Below, one piece after another: positions 1 to 6,166 of a stretch of 14,630 nt of DNA. Below the pieces are notes generated by a model. The model worked only from the letters and a program-made list of their open reading frames with translations. It ran no database searches and was not told the origin of the DNA. The position numbers and the translations under genes were made by a program. The stretch's first letter is position 1, and every line of letters starts with the position of its first letter. The stretch lies in NCBI GenBank assembly GCA_964601325.1, contig CAZRNA010000043.1, positions 1-14,630 on the forward strand, written 5' to 3'. The stretch is from CAVPLU01 sp964601325. Lineage in GTDB: Archaea; Thermoproteota; Bathyarchaeia; 40CM-2-53-6.

Positions 1-19
1 AATCCCACCGGGCCCGCCA
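1..19 (+). tRNA. 3' end of a tRNA gene (partial)
   Basis: The first 19 bases fit tRNA positions 58-76: AAT closing the T-loop, CCCAC as the 3' T-stem strand, CGGGCCC as the 3' acceptor strand, G as discriminator 73, then encoded CCA. The 5' acceptor strand would be GGGCCCG, outside the window, so the amino-acid identity cannot be read. A hairpin and T-run follow at once. tRNA 3' ends are the classic target of archaeal integrases, and the next 11 kb is accessory in character. Confidence 0.75.
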
Positions 20-25
20 TCTGTT

Positions 26-46
26 TCCGCCTATCTGCGGAGTTTT
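26..46 (+). terminator. hairpin plus T-run after the tRNA
   Basis: TCCGC (26-30) pairs with GCGGA (37-41) across a six-base loop and is followed by GTTTTT. Archaeal transcription stops at T-runs, with or without a hairpin, so this probably ends the tRNA transcript. Further G/T-rich sequence follows to about base 60. Confidence 0.5.
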
Positions 47-149
47 TGTGGAGTTTTGGTGGATTTAGCGTGGAATTATGGCGTATGATTTCTCCGCCAG
101 AATTGGATTCCTTTGAAGGTTTACATTCAACGAAATCCACTTCAGTCTC

Positions 150-1742
150 ATGGGACGCTCGGCCTCGACCTTGGGGAAGATTCAGGCGTTACTGGCCGAT
201 GGGAAACCTCGGAACTCCAGAGACATTGCGCATGAACTTGGTTGTGGCGAGGGAGCGACAGCGCAAGCCCTGAGGAGAGCCTGGGAGGCCCGCTCAGTCC
301 TGAGAACTGCGCAACCAATTCAAGTTACAGAGAGAAGAAGACACGGCCGAGCAGGCACAAGCACGAATCTCCGAAGCTACCACCTCTACACTATCTCGAC
401 GGGCGAGAACGAGACTTTCATCTCGAAGTGCAAGTTCGTGTCCTTCTCGAAGAAGTACTTGGATGCCCGCGGCGGAGGAGGTCACAGCAAAGCCAAGACC
501 ATTCGCGACTTCCTTTCCTCCAGCAGCAGTAAGGCGTTCTACTCAACCGAAACCGCGCAGAACCTCAAGGATTCGGGCGTGAAGGTCCGTGACGTGATGT
601 CATGTGTCCGGAGACTGGAAGCCCGCGGGCTGGTCTACGTGCGTGGGTACAGGAGCAACGAACGACAGACGCCTTTCAAGGAAGGCTACCTCATCACGTG
701 GATAGATCCGAGTAAACCGAGAGAGAAAGCGATTGAGGAAGCCGTACAAAGAACCGACGACGCGCTCGCGGGTAGGGCGGCAACGAGCCCAATCATCCAG
801 CGCGTCCACCGCATACGCGACATCATACTAGCCACCACGAAGACCCGGGACATTGTCGCACAGTCATACTTGGCAACTGAGTTGGCGTGCTCGACTCACG
901 AGTTGGACGGCGCAATTCAAAGAGCCATGCAACTCTACCCAGACCTCAAAGAATTGAAGATCTTCAACAACTACAGATACTTCTACCACAACTCAATGGC
1001 AGACGAGGATCTGCGCGCCGCTGTCGACTTGAAGCAGAACTATATCCGAGTCGAAAAGGGCCGCGACAACCGCATCGGCCACAACTGGGAAGCTGCCGTG
1101 GAATGGTTCGTGGACAAGTTCACCACGGGCGCAAGCTTCCGCGAACAGCCCCATCGAACCACAGGCATGGATTCCAGACGCATAACGCTACATCTCATCC
1201 GTAGCGTTGGCGGAAGAAGAATGAACGCGGAAGTCGACCGCGTCTGGATCGTCACGCCGGGCCTATTCTCTCCGCCCACCACCTACGTGCTAGAATGCAA
1301 ATGGGGCATCGTGAGAAAGCAAGACCTAGACGAGTTCCTGAACGTCCTACGATGGAGCACAGACTTCGGCGTAGACACGCCTGACGGCCGTCAGCTCAAA
1401 CAAGGAGTCACAGGCGTCCTTGCAGCATCCGCCTTCAACCCTAAGGAGAGAGTTCGCGTTGGCAGCCAAATAGTGAACTTGGCGTCGCATGCCGGACGCC
1501 TAAACATGAGCCTCCTGAAAGCTGCGGACTTCAACGAGAAACTCCGCGAACGAGGATGCAGCCCCAAAGTGACAATCCAACACGTCTGCAGGGTAGCGAA
1601 GAATGAGAATGAAGTTCGAGAATTGCTGGACGTGATATGGAACAGGCCCGCAGATGCTGAGAAGGCTGTAAGCGAAGCTATCGATAAGAACGAGTCCCTG
1701 TATCAATTCGAGAGAATTCTGGACCGAGGAAATGTCTCCTGA
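150..1742 (+). CDS. winged-helix protein with C-terminal PD-(D/E)XK nuclease domain
   Basis: A 530-residue protein. The N-terminal half appears to hold three winged-helix-like units: about 1-83, 115-186 (ending in a turn around GLVYVRGY) and 215-280. The C-terminal domain carries a PD-(D/E)XK nuclease pattern: E314 in a helix (HNWEAAVEWF), D363 (EVDRVWIV) and E382-C-K384 (YVLECKWG), then a strand with GVLAASAFN. This predicts a metal-dependent DNA endonuclease with a DNA-reading front end, as in archaeal restriction-like proteins; substrate and specificity are unknown. The ATG at 150 is preceded at about 120-126 by TTTACAT, a possible TATA box 24-30 bases upstream, suiting a leaderless message. 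It is the first gene after the tRNA end, where an integrase would usually be found, but no recombinase motif is visible. Nuclease fold likely; role in defence or element maintenance is inference. Confidence 0.85.
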   Translation: MGRSASTLGKIQALLADGKPRNSRDIAHELGCGEGATAQALRRAWEARSVLRTAQPIQVTERRRHGRAGTSTNLRSYHLYTISTGENETFISKCKFVSFSKKYLDARGGGGHSKAKTIRDFLSSSSSKAFYSTETAQNLKDSGVKVRDVMSCVRRLEARGLVYVRGYRSNERQTPFKEGYLITWIDPSKPREKAIEEAVQRTDDALAGRAATSPIIQRVHRIRDIILATTKTRDIVAQSYLATELACSTHELDGAIQRAMQLYPDLKELKIFNNYRYFYHNSMADEDLRAAVDLKQNYIRVEKGRDNRIGHNWEAAVEWFVDKFTTGASFREQPHRTTGMDSRRITLHLIRSVGGRRMNAEVDRVWIVTPGLFSPPTTYVLECKWGIVRKQDLDEFLNVLRWSTDFGVDTPDGRQLKQGVTGVLAASAFNPKERVRVGSQIVNLASHAGRLNMSLLKAADFNEKLRERGCSPKVTIQHVCRVAKNENEVRELLDVIWNRPADAEKAVSEAIDKNESLYQFERILDRGNVS

Positions 1743-1764
1743 TCGCATGTTGATTCAGATGAGA

Positions 1765-1956
1765 TTATGCACTGTGCGCTCTCCGCTTCTCGTACTTTCT
1801 CAGGCCCTTGTGCATTAATTCTAGGTCTTGTTCGATCTGAGGGCTGAATCTCCTGATCCTGCTGATTAGAAGCCGTAGGGTGTCCGGTATCTGATCTTTC
1901 TCTACAAAAGTCAGGAGCTTTTTGCGTTCCAGGTCTGTTAGGATTCGGGTGAACAT
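1765..1956 (-). CDS. small charged protein, possible autoregulator
   Basis: A 63-residue, very charged, mostly helical protein (MFTRILTDLERKKLLTF at the start, a helix with SRIRRF in the middle, LRKYEKRR near the end). It resembles short uncharacterised archaeal proteins that begin MFTR-LT-xER, recalled from general knowledge and not searched. No catalytic motif is visible. The ATG at 1956 lies three bases from a GTATC-N7-GATAC palindrome, and a second copy sits just before the divergent Cas4-like gene. A shared AT-rich TATA-like element between the two palindromes lies about 27 bases from this start. The arrangement suggests a small DNA-binding protein controlling itself and the divergent operon, but no helix-turn-helix can be assigned with confidence. 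Confidence 0.6.
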   Translation of the reverse strand: MFTRILTDLERKKLLTFVEKDQIPDTLRLLISRIRRFSPQIEQDLELMHKGLRKYEKRRAHSA

Positions 1957-1959
1957 GAC

Positions 1960-1976
1960 GTATCCATTATAGATAC
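1960..1976. promoter_or_regulatory. operator-like palindrome, copy 1
   Basis: GTATC, seven bases (CATTATA), then GATAC: perfect five-base arms. The right half reads TTATAGATACC (1967-1977), identical over 11 bases to copy 2 at 2004-2014. It sits immediately upstream of the 63-residue gene's start codon, where a bound protein would block transcription of that gene. Confidence 0.6.
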
Positions 1977-1977
1977 C

Positions 1978-1990
1978 TTGATATATGTGT
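1978..1990. promoter_or_regulatory. shared TATA-like element of a divergent promoter
   Basis: TTGATATATGTG lies between the two GTATC/GATAC palindromes, about 27 bases from the start at 1956 (minus) and about 33 bases from the start at 2017 (plus). ATATAT reads as TATA-like on both strands, so it could serve both genes. Assignment is by position and composition only. Confidence 0.4.
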
Positions 1991-1996
1991 TGACCT

Positions 1997-2013
1997 GTAT
2001 CTGTTATAGATAC
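1997..2013. promoter_or_regulatory. operator-like palindrome, copy 2
   Basis: GTATC, seven bases (TGTTATA), then GATAC. It starts 37 bases after copy 1, which puts the two sites on nearly the same face of the helix only if bending or cooperative binding is involved. It ends four bases before the ATG of the Cas4-like gene at 2017. Confidence 0.6.
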
Positions 2014-2016
2014 CCA

Positions 2017-2541
2017 ATGAGTCTCCGAATCCCTCCCTCGCTTCTTGCTCGCAAGATTGTCTGTCCCGCATATTTTCCGAAGCCTTTCCCTGAAGACGCT
2101 CGGCTACGGTTTCTTGGAATGCATGCGATGACGGCACTGCGAGTCATCCGTCGTCACCTGGGACTTGGTTACCAACTGCGAGAAATCGAGAAGCGAGGTA
2201 ACGGTTGCCGAGCAGATCTGGTGTTCCAAGACGCAAGCGGCAGACTCCGCGTCTGCGAAGTGAAGAGCGCTAAGGTACTGACGAGACTACACCATATTCA
2301 AACTGCGCTATACTCGAATCGTGACTACGATGAGGTCGTGCTATCAAACAGAGAAACAGACATACAGCTGACGAGAGACTACATCGAATCAATCCTACGT
2401 CAGGCTCAGACCACGCGCGAACTACTCATCAACCACGCACAAGAAGCAGCCTCAACCTTCAGACCGGGTGAAGACATCTGCCGATCCTGTGCGAACCAAC
2501 GCTGTTCATTCCTGCCGACAGAGACGAGGACAGACCACTAA
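2017..2541 (+). CDS. Cas4-like Fe-S PD-(D/E)XK nuclease
   Basis: A 174-residue protein with a full Cas4/RecB-family pattern: an N-terminal cysteine (C16 in KIVCPAYF), H36 (LGMHAM), D67 (CRADLVF), E81-V-K83 (CEVKSAK), a QxxxY motif (Q95-TAL-Y99) and three C-terminal cysteines (C155, C158, C163). In Cas4 these four cysteines hold a 4Fe-4S cluster, and the family has 5'-3' exonuclease or endonuclease activity on DNA ends. No cas1 or cas2 gene is adjacent and no CRISPR array is visible, so this is a solo Cas4-type protein. I chose the ATG at 2017; an upstream TTG at 1978 in frame would add 13 residues, would run through the second operator, and would use a start inside the TATA-like element. The stop overlaps the transposase start as TAATG, so the two proteins are probably made together. 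Confidence 0.85.
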   Translation: MSLRIPPSLLARKIVCPAYFPKPFPEDARLRFLGMHAMTALRVIRRHLGLGYQLREIEKRGNGCRADLVFQDASGRLRVCEVKSAKVLTRLHHIQTALYSNRDYDEVVLSNRETDIQLTRDYIESILRQAQTTRELLINHAQEAASTFRPGEDICRSCANQRCSFLPTETRTDH

Positions 2542-3722
2542 TGCCCACATCGATCAAACGCAAGTCTCGACGGAGCACGTCACGCTCGAACGGTTCAGTT
2601 CACTTCGACTATTCGAGACCAGTTGTTAACTCGCAAGGACTTGGAACAACAGTGAACACGATGCACGTACGGCGCTTGGACCCGTGGCGCTATCAGGTGA
2701 GATCCCAATCGCGCAAAGGATGGTACAATGTGTCGTGGAGTAAGCGCATTTGGGTTTGCGATTGCCCGTTCAGCACTAGAACTCACCGACGATGCAAGCA
2801 CATCTCGGCAATGCTGAGCAGGATAACTGGACCTGTGGAGGGCAGAGACGATGTCTGCCCCAGATGCGAGACTGCTGAACCTGCCGCGGGGCGTGGCAAC
2901 TACGAGACAAGAGCAGGGCTCGTGGAACGATACGAGTGTAGAACCTGTGGTCACAAGTTCACGTCGAGAACCGGCTTTCGTGGCTTGCAGTACAGAGCCA
3001 ACATAGTGACTACAGCAATTGACCTACACTTCAGAGGCGTGAGCCTTCGCGGGATTGCCGATCATTTGAATCAGCAGTACGGATTCAAGATCACTCATGT
3101 GACAGTGGTGCGATGGATTCGTAAGTACGTCGCCATAATCAACCGTTACGTGAACGCCATGAAGCCTAGAGTCTCAGGCACGTGGCATGTCGATGAGATG
3201 AGGATCAAGTCAAAGGGACGTACACGCAACTTGTGGAACTTGATGGATCACAGGACACGCTACCTCATCGCAGTCCAGGTGACCGCTAGGAAGGATACGA
3301 GAGAAGCGAAACGACTACTCAGCAAAGGAATGAGATCTGTTGCCCAGTCAAGACTACAATTGATTTCTGATGGTCTCCCATCATACTCCAGTGCTGTTGG
3401 AGAAATCAATGAGCAGCAACGGCATGTTCATGTCACTCATGTTGCGGATCGAGGCTTCCTCAAGCGTTGCAGCAACAACAGGCTTGAGCGCTACAACGGT
3501 ACCGTAAGGACAAGGCTGAAAACGATGGCTGGTTTCGGAAGCGACCGCACCTCAAGAGCTTTTACGGAGGGGTTCAAATCATACTACAACTGCGTCCGCC
3601 GTCACACGAAACTCGGGGTAACTCCAAGCGAAGCTGCAAGAACTTGGAGATCCAAGGAACACAACAGGTGGCGCTCATTGATCAGGGATAGCGAAAGCGG
3701 AACGGTTTCGAGACCGCGTTGA
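2541..3722 (+). CDS. IS6-type DDE transposase with SWIM finger and zinc ribbon
   Basis: A 393-residue protein. The basic N-terminus is followed by a SWIM-type zinc finger (C73-D-C75, then C85-K-H87), a four-cysteine zinc ribbon (C106-x2-C109, C133-x2-C136), a helix-turn-helix region (about 150-195, SLRGIADHLN) and an IS6/IS240-like catalytic core: D218 (WHVDEM), D277 (LISDGLPSY) and E316 (NNRLERYNGTVR). All three catalytic residues are present and the frame is intact, so it may be active. IS6-family enzymes cut and join DNA replicatively; SWIM fingers occur in some archaeal and eukaryotic DDE transposases. Its ATG overlaps the stop of the Cas4-like gene. I could not find convincing terminal inverted repeats or a target duplication around it, so the limits of any insertion sequence are unknown. 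Confidence 0.88.
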   Translation: MPTSIKRKSRRSTSRSNGSVHFDYSRPVVNSQGLGTTVNTMHVRRLDPWRYQVRSQSRKGWYNVSWSKRIWVCDCPFSTRTHRRCKHISAMLSRITGPVEGRDDVCPRCETAEPAAGRGNYETRAGLVERYECRTCGHKFTSRTGFRGLQYRANIVTTAIDLHFRGVSLRGIADHLNQQYGFKITHVTVVRWIRKYVAIINRYVNAMKPRVSGTWHVDEMRIKSKGRTRNLWNLMDHRTRYLIAVQVTARKDTREAKRLLSKGMRSVAQSRLQLISDGLPSYSSAVGEINEQQRHVHVTHVADRGFLKRCSNNRLERYNGTVRTRLKTMAGFGSDRTSRAFTEGFKSYYNCVRRHTKLGVTPSEAARTWRSKEHNRWRSLIRDSESGTVSRPR

Positions 3723-3768
3723 AGCCCACTGGACCTGTACGGGTTGACAGGAATGCACCCACATTCGA

Positions 3769-3795
3769 GTTAAGATTCCAATGCCCGAATCAGCT
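3769..3795 (+). repeat. degenerate tRNA-3'-end-like repeat R0
   Basis: The most diverged copy of the 27-base repeat (R0-R4). It matches R3 at about 19 of 27 bases without gaps and is followed by CAGCTTACTCACA, close to the sequence after R2 (CAGCCTACTCACA). The T-loop-like TTCAAAT and ACCA elements are eroded here. Confidence 0.4.
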
Positions 3796-3814
3796 TACTC
3801 ACAGTGCGACAACG

Positions 3815-3841
3815 GTTCAAATCGTGATGGTCGCACCAAGC
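3815..3841 (+). repeat. tRNA-3'-end-like repeat R1
   Basis: GTTCAAATC, four bases, seven bases (TGGTCGC), A, CCA: this reproduces the exact spacing of tRNA positions 53-76. GCGAC at 3806-3810 can pair with GTCGC at 3830-3834, and ACG (3812-3814) with CGT (3823-3825), giving a minihelix-like fold with an ACCA tail. A normal five-base-pair T-stem does not form, so it is not an ordinary tRNA. Confidence 0.6.
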
Positions 3842-3863
3842 ACGGCACGCGTACATTCTGACA

Positions 3864-3890
3864 GTTCAATTTGCGGCGCTCGCACCAGCC
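3864..3890 (+). repeat. tRNA-3'-end-like repeat R2
   Basis: GTTCAATTT followed by GCGG, CGCTCGC and ACCA, with the same spacing as R1 and R3. CTCGCACCAGC is shared exactly with R3, and the sequence after it (CTACTCACACACACAAAAC) matches the tail of R3 with a small gap. No acceptor-like partner strand lies nearby. Confidence 0.55.
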
Positions 3891-3924
3891 TACTCACACA
3901 CACAAAACTACGTCAACGACGACG

Positions 3925-3951
3925 GTTCAAATCACGATGCTCGCACCAGCT
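3925..3951 (+). repeat. tRNA-3'-end-like repeat R3
   Basis: GTTCAAATC, ACGA, TGCTCGC, ACCA, followed by GCTGGCACATACAAAAC. Together with the preceding GACGACG it shares a 13-base exact match with R4 at 5474-5486, and over 32 bases (3918-3949 against 5474-5505) the five differences are all transitions. It lies 30 bases from the end of the minus-strand cassette. Confidence 0.6.
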
Positions 3952-3979
3952 GGCACATACAAAACCGATGTACGACTAT

Positions 3980-4744
3980 CTATTGAAGACTCTCCGGAAA
4001 GTAAACCCCATTAAGTTTGGAAATCAGATGACTAGCTACTTCTTTTGCATTTTCGCCAAATACTACAGGTCTGGTAATTAGCAACACACCATTTTTTCTA
4101 GCAATGATCTCGGTCGGTCCGTCGTGGAGAGTGAAGCTAATCAGATCTGGTTCTTGATCAGGCTCATTGTAATTGATTGTCATTGAAGTCAAATTCTTAG
4201 TTAGGTTCAAATTCAGTTCAGAATCCGTATAGGCACGGACAATATTTGCAGAAAGATCGCTGCCCACTGAATATCTGAATCTTCCTACAGTCCAAATCTC
4301 AGGCACTGTAATTCCCTGCGCGAACTTCATTGCTGCATTAAGTTCTCGACGAGCTTCCCTCGGAGAAATGAAAAAGGAAAGCTTCTCCGCCAACGGCATC
4401 TCCCGTATGCGAAGTTGTTTTAGCCTGTAGAGGAGTTCTTGTCTTCTTTCTTGTTTTTCTTCTTTCGTTTTCCTTCTTTCCTTCTTGTCTTTAGGCTTGG
4501 GATAACTGGGATATTCTGCGATGACTCTGTACAGATTCTCTAATTTTGTACGATAATATTCTGCCCTATCCTTGTTGAGCAATGTTGAGAAAACGGCTAG
4601 ATTGAAATCTATATTATTCCTAAGCATCGGATCGACTTGCTCATCTGGTGAAAAGGACTCGAGGATATCGTAAGCGCGAGAAATGTCACCCACCCACATC
4701 GCCTTCCAAGCAAGTTCAAGCTTCCGCAAAAACTCCGGGTTCAT
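3980..4744 (-). CDS. uncharacterised partner of the nuclease in a two-gene cassette
   Basis: A 254-residue protein that I do not recognise. Residues 1-80 are helical (a possible repeat-type helical domain, LAWKAMWVGDISRAYDIL). Residues 82-110 are a highly charged K/E/R segment, probably a coiled coil or linker. Residues 145-230 look like alternating beta strands, with WTVGRFRYSV, SFTLHDGPTEIIARKNG and LLITRPVVF, ending in a short helix. No signal peptide or membrane segment is seen. Its ATG overlaps the stop of the upstream nuclease-like gene as TAATG, so the two are co-translated and probably work together. The DNA is more AT-rich than the neighbours, which fits acquisition by transfer. Possible roles are immunity or regulatory partner, or targeting subunit, of the nuclease; these are inference. 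Confidence 0.75.
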   Translation of the reverse strand: MNPEFLRKLELAWKAMWVGDISRAYDILESFSPDEQVDPMLRNNIDFNLAVFSTLLNKDRAEYYRTKLENLYRVIAEYPSYPKPKDKKERRKTKEEKQERRQELLYRLKQLRIREMPLAEKLSFFISPREARRELNAAMKFAQGITVPEIWTVGRFRYSVGSDLSANIVRAYTDSELNLNLTKNLTSMTINYNEPDQEPDLISFTLHDGPTEIIARKNGVLLITRPVVFGENAKEVASHLISKLNGVYFPESLQ

Positions 4745-5292
4745 TATGACACTTCGATTACCGTGATCGTCCTGTTTCTAAACGAGACCAGCGAGGCAAA
4801 CTTAGCGTCCGGTGGCGGGTCATAGACCTCTCCTGTGAGTTGTAGCTGCTCCCATGCCTGATCCAGCTGAACGGAGCTAATTCCCGTTCTAGGGCTGTTT
4901 GATCCTTTAGATTCAACAAGGCAATGTTGAGGTTGGCCATCTCTGACGATGTCCATGGCAAAATCCGCCGTCTTTGAACTAGGTCTTTCTCTAATTTTCA
5001 CGACATTGTGCGCTGCATATAGCTCATGAAAGAGTCGCAGGGTCACTGCTTCAGCGATGGCTCCCGTGACTTGCGTGGGAATCTGCAGATGAGCTGGAAT
5101 CGTAGATGTATAGAAAGAATCGTGGTAAAGGGCCGGATGTATTATGTACCATCTGAGCATCGTTTCAGTTTCAATCGAGGCAGCGCTAATCCTAATATTC
5201 AGTTGAGAACCCGTGCCAGGATGAGGCGTATATGGATATGTTCCCATCTCTATTCTGTACGGATACCGTCTAGCAATTAGAGAAGACGACAT
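4744..5292 (-). CDS. PD-(D/E)XK nuclease-like protein
   Basis: A 182-residue protein counted from the ATG at 5292. The C-terminal two-thirds fits a PD-(D/E)XK nuclease: helix with E81 (VTGAIAEAVTLRLF), D110 or D114 (KTADFAMDIV), E127-S-K129 (HCLVESKGS), and a later helix with Q142 and Q149. The first 70 residues are beta-rich and unrecognised. Two in-frame GTG codons precede the ATG, but these overlap the GAGGTG ribosome-binding sequence, so the ATG is the better start. A weak TATA-like GATATC lies about 25 bases upstream. It leads the two-gene cassette with the 254-residue protein. The family is likely a DNA endonuclease of the restriction or defence kind; specificity is unknown. Confidence 0.75.
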   Translation of the reverse strand: MSSSLIARRYPYRIEMGTYPYTPHPGTGSQLNIRISAASIETETMLRWYIIHPALYHDSFYTSTIPAHLQIPTQVTGAIAEAVTLRLFHELYAAHNVVKIRERPSSKTADFAMDIVRDGQPQHCLVESKGSNSPRTGISSVQLDQAWEQLQLTGEVYDPPPDAKFASLVSFRNRTITVIEVS

Positions 5293-5298
5293 CACCAC

Positions 5299-5677
5299 CT
5301 CGAAAGGGGACGCGAGATATCGGATACCTGGTTCTAACCGAGTCTTGGACCAAACATGGGTATTCTTATGCGATTTCTGTATTGTGGTTGATGTCTTGTA
5401 CGCTGAGTTTTCCTACGTTTCGTGTGGCGTGTGCGGCTCTCATGGTGTACACTCACACATCAACTAAGCGACGGACGACGGTTCAAGTTACGACGCCCGT
5501 ACCAGTGAGGGTACACACAGGTCTCTTGGTGCGCAACAGACTTCTGACCACAGAACGACCTAAGATATGCCGACTGCAGTTCAGAGATTCTTGGAGAACC
5601 AATGTTAGATTCGCTTCGCGAGAAAACCATGGCATCAGGGAACTCGACGAGAAGAAAAAAGCCCATAGTGTGCTCAG
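5299..5677. other. intergenic region between cassette and toxin-antitoxin pair
   Basis: It holds the cassette promoter region at the left end, repeat R4 at 5481-5507 and a small GTGTACAC palindrome at 5445-5452. Short frames on both strands here have no recognisable domain and unlikely composition. I see no other gene. Confidence 0.5.
5481..5507 (+). repeat. tRNA-3'-end-like repeat R4
   Basis: GTTCAAGTT, ACGA, CGCCCGT, ACCA: same spacing as R1-R3, and preceded by GACGACG as in R3. The tail GGGTACACACAG resembles the CACAYACA tail after R2 and R3. ACGG (5471-5474) can pair with CCGT (5497-5500). With R3 it forms a direct repeat around the cassette at 3980-5292. Confidence 0.6.
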
Positions 5678-6154
5678 TCACACCTCGTGTAGCAGTTCCT
5701 TAGATATGTAGAAAGAACTCTGTCGCAGTCTTCGTCGAATTGATCGCCTTTCTTCCTCCGAGATTAGCCTATGCCGGCACAGTTCCTTGATGATGCCAAT
5801 AGACCCAGTCAGCTGCAGTCCAAAAAGCGCACAGATTCTCCGACCGAATCCTTCATCAATCACGCAGCAAGACTCGCTGTTGCGAAGCGCATATGAGATT
5901 ACGTTTATCTCTCCGCACTCGCTGTCAAAGTTGAAGTAAGGCAAGAGCTCCGAGGCGACGGCTACATCAACCGTCTTGAAGACCCGCTCGAAGGTTTCCA
6001 AGTCACGTCCTGGTCTCGCCCCGTTCATGTATTCTGCTTTGACTCTATTCGGAGCAATGAGGTCAGCAGTCTGGCCGAAGGCTTGAAGCGCTTGTCCAAG
6101 ACCGCAGGTCTCTAAGAGCACCGCAGTGGCAGAGGTATCGAACACATAGTTCAT
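5678..6154 (-). CDS. PIN-domain toxin, VapC-like (DUF3368 type)
   Basis: A 158-residue PIN-domain protein. The four acidic residues of the PIN active site are visible: D6 (MNYVFDTSA), E41 (VKAEYMN), E82 (CGEINVISYAL) and D100 (CCVIDEGFGRR). The segment GLQLTGSIGIIKELCR and the following charged helix are typical of the DUF3368 branch. PIN toxins are Mg-dependent ribonucleases that cut tRNA, rRNA or mRNA. The gene starts 12 bases after the antitoxin gene, the usual order for such pairs. The frame is complete and all acidic residues are kept, so it is probably active when free of its antitoxin. Confidence 0.88.
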   Translation of the reverse strand: MNYVFDTSATAVLLETCGLGQALQAFGQTADLIAPNRVKAEYMNGARPGRDLETFERVFKTVDVAVASELLPYFNFDSECGEINVISYALRNSESCCVIDEGFGRRICALFGLQLTGSIGIIKELCRHRLISEEERRSIRRRLRQSSFYISKELLHEV

Positions 6155-6166
6155 TCAGCAATTCAG

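Larger units (their letters stand above)
3723..3979. other. intergenic region with interspersed repeats
   Basis: This stretch holds no convincing gene. It consists largely of repeats R0-R3, spaced 46, 49 and 61 bases apart, with CA-rich sequence between them. A plus-strand frame runs through it to 4081, but its codons only reflect the repeats and it overlaps the end of the minus-strand cassette. The repeats are too divergent and too irregularly spaced for a CRISPR array. Confidence 0.55.

Noticed and set aside
46..273. Short plus-strand frame overlapping the first nuclease gene
   Set aside because: It overlaps the start of the 530-residue gene in another frame, begins within the tRNA terminator area and has no domain.
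3806..3838. Functional tRNA ending at R1
   Set aside because: Spacing to ACCA is right, but the T-stem does not pair beyond one base pair and no D-arm or anticodon arm can be placed upstream at tRNA distance.
3769..3951. Possible CRISPR array in R0-R3
   Set aside because: The repeats differ from one another at many positions and the gaps between 27-base units are about 19, 22 and 34 bases, so neither the identity of repeats nor regular spacing expected of a CRISPR array is present.
3719..4081. 120-codon plus-strand frame after the transposase
   Set aside because: It consists of the repeat region translated and runs into the conserved-looking minus-strand cassette; no domain or sensible composition.
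5460..5681. 73-codon minus-strand frame overlapping the PIN stop
   Set aside because: Its GTG start overlaps the PIN stop codon in a way that could be coupling, but the protein has no recognisable pattern, runs through repeat R4 and looks random.
5382..5711. 109-codon plus-strand frame
   Set aside because: No recognisable domain, passes through repeat R4 and overlaps the end of the PIN gene on the other strand.
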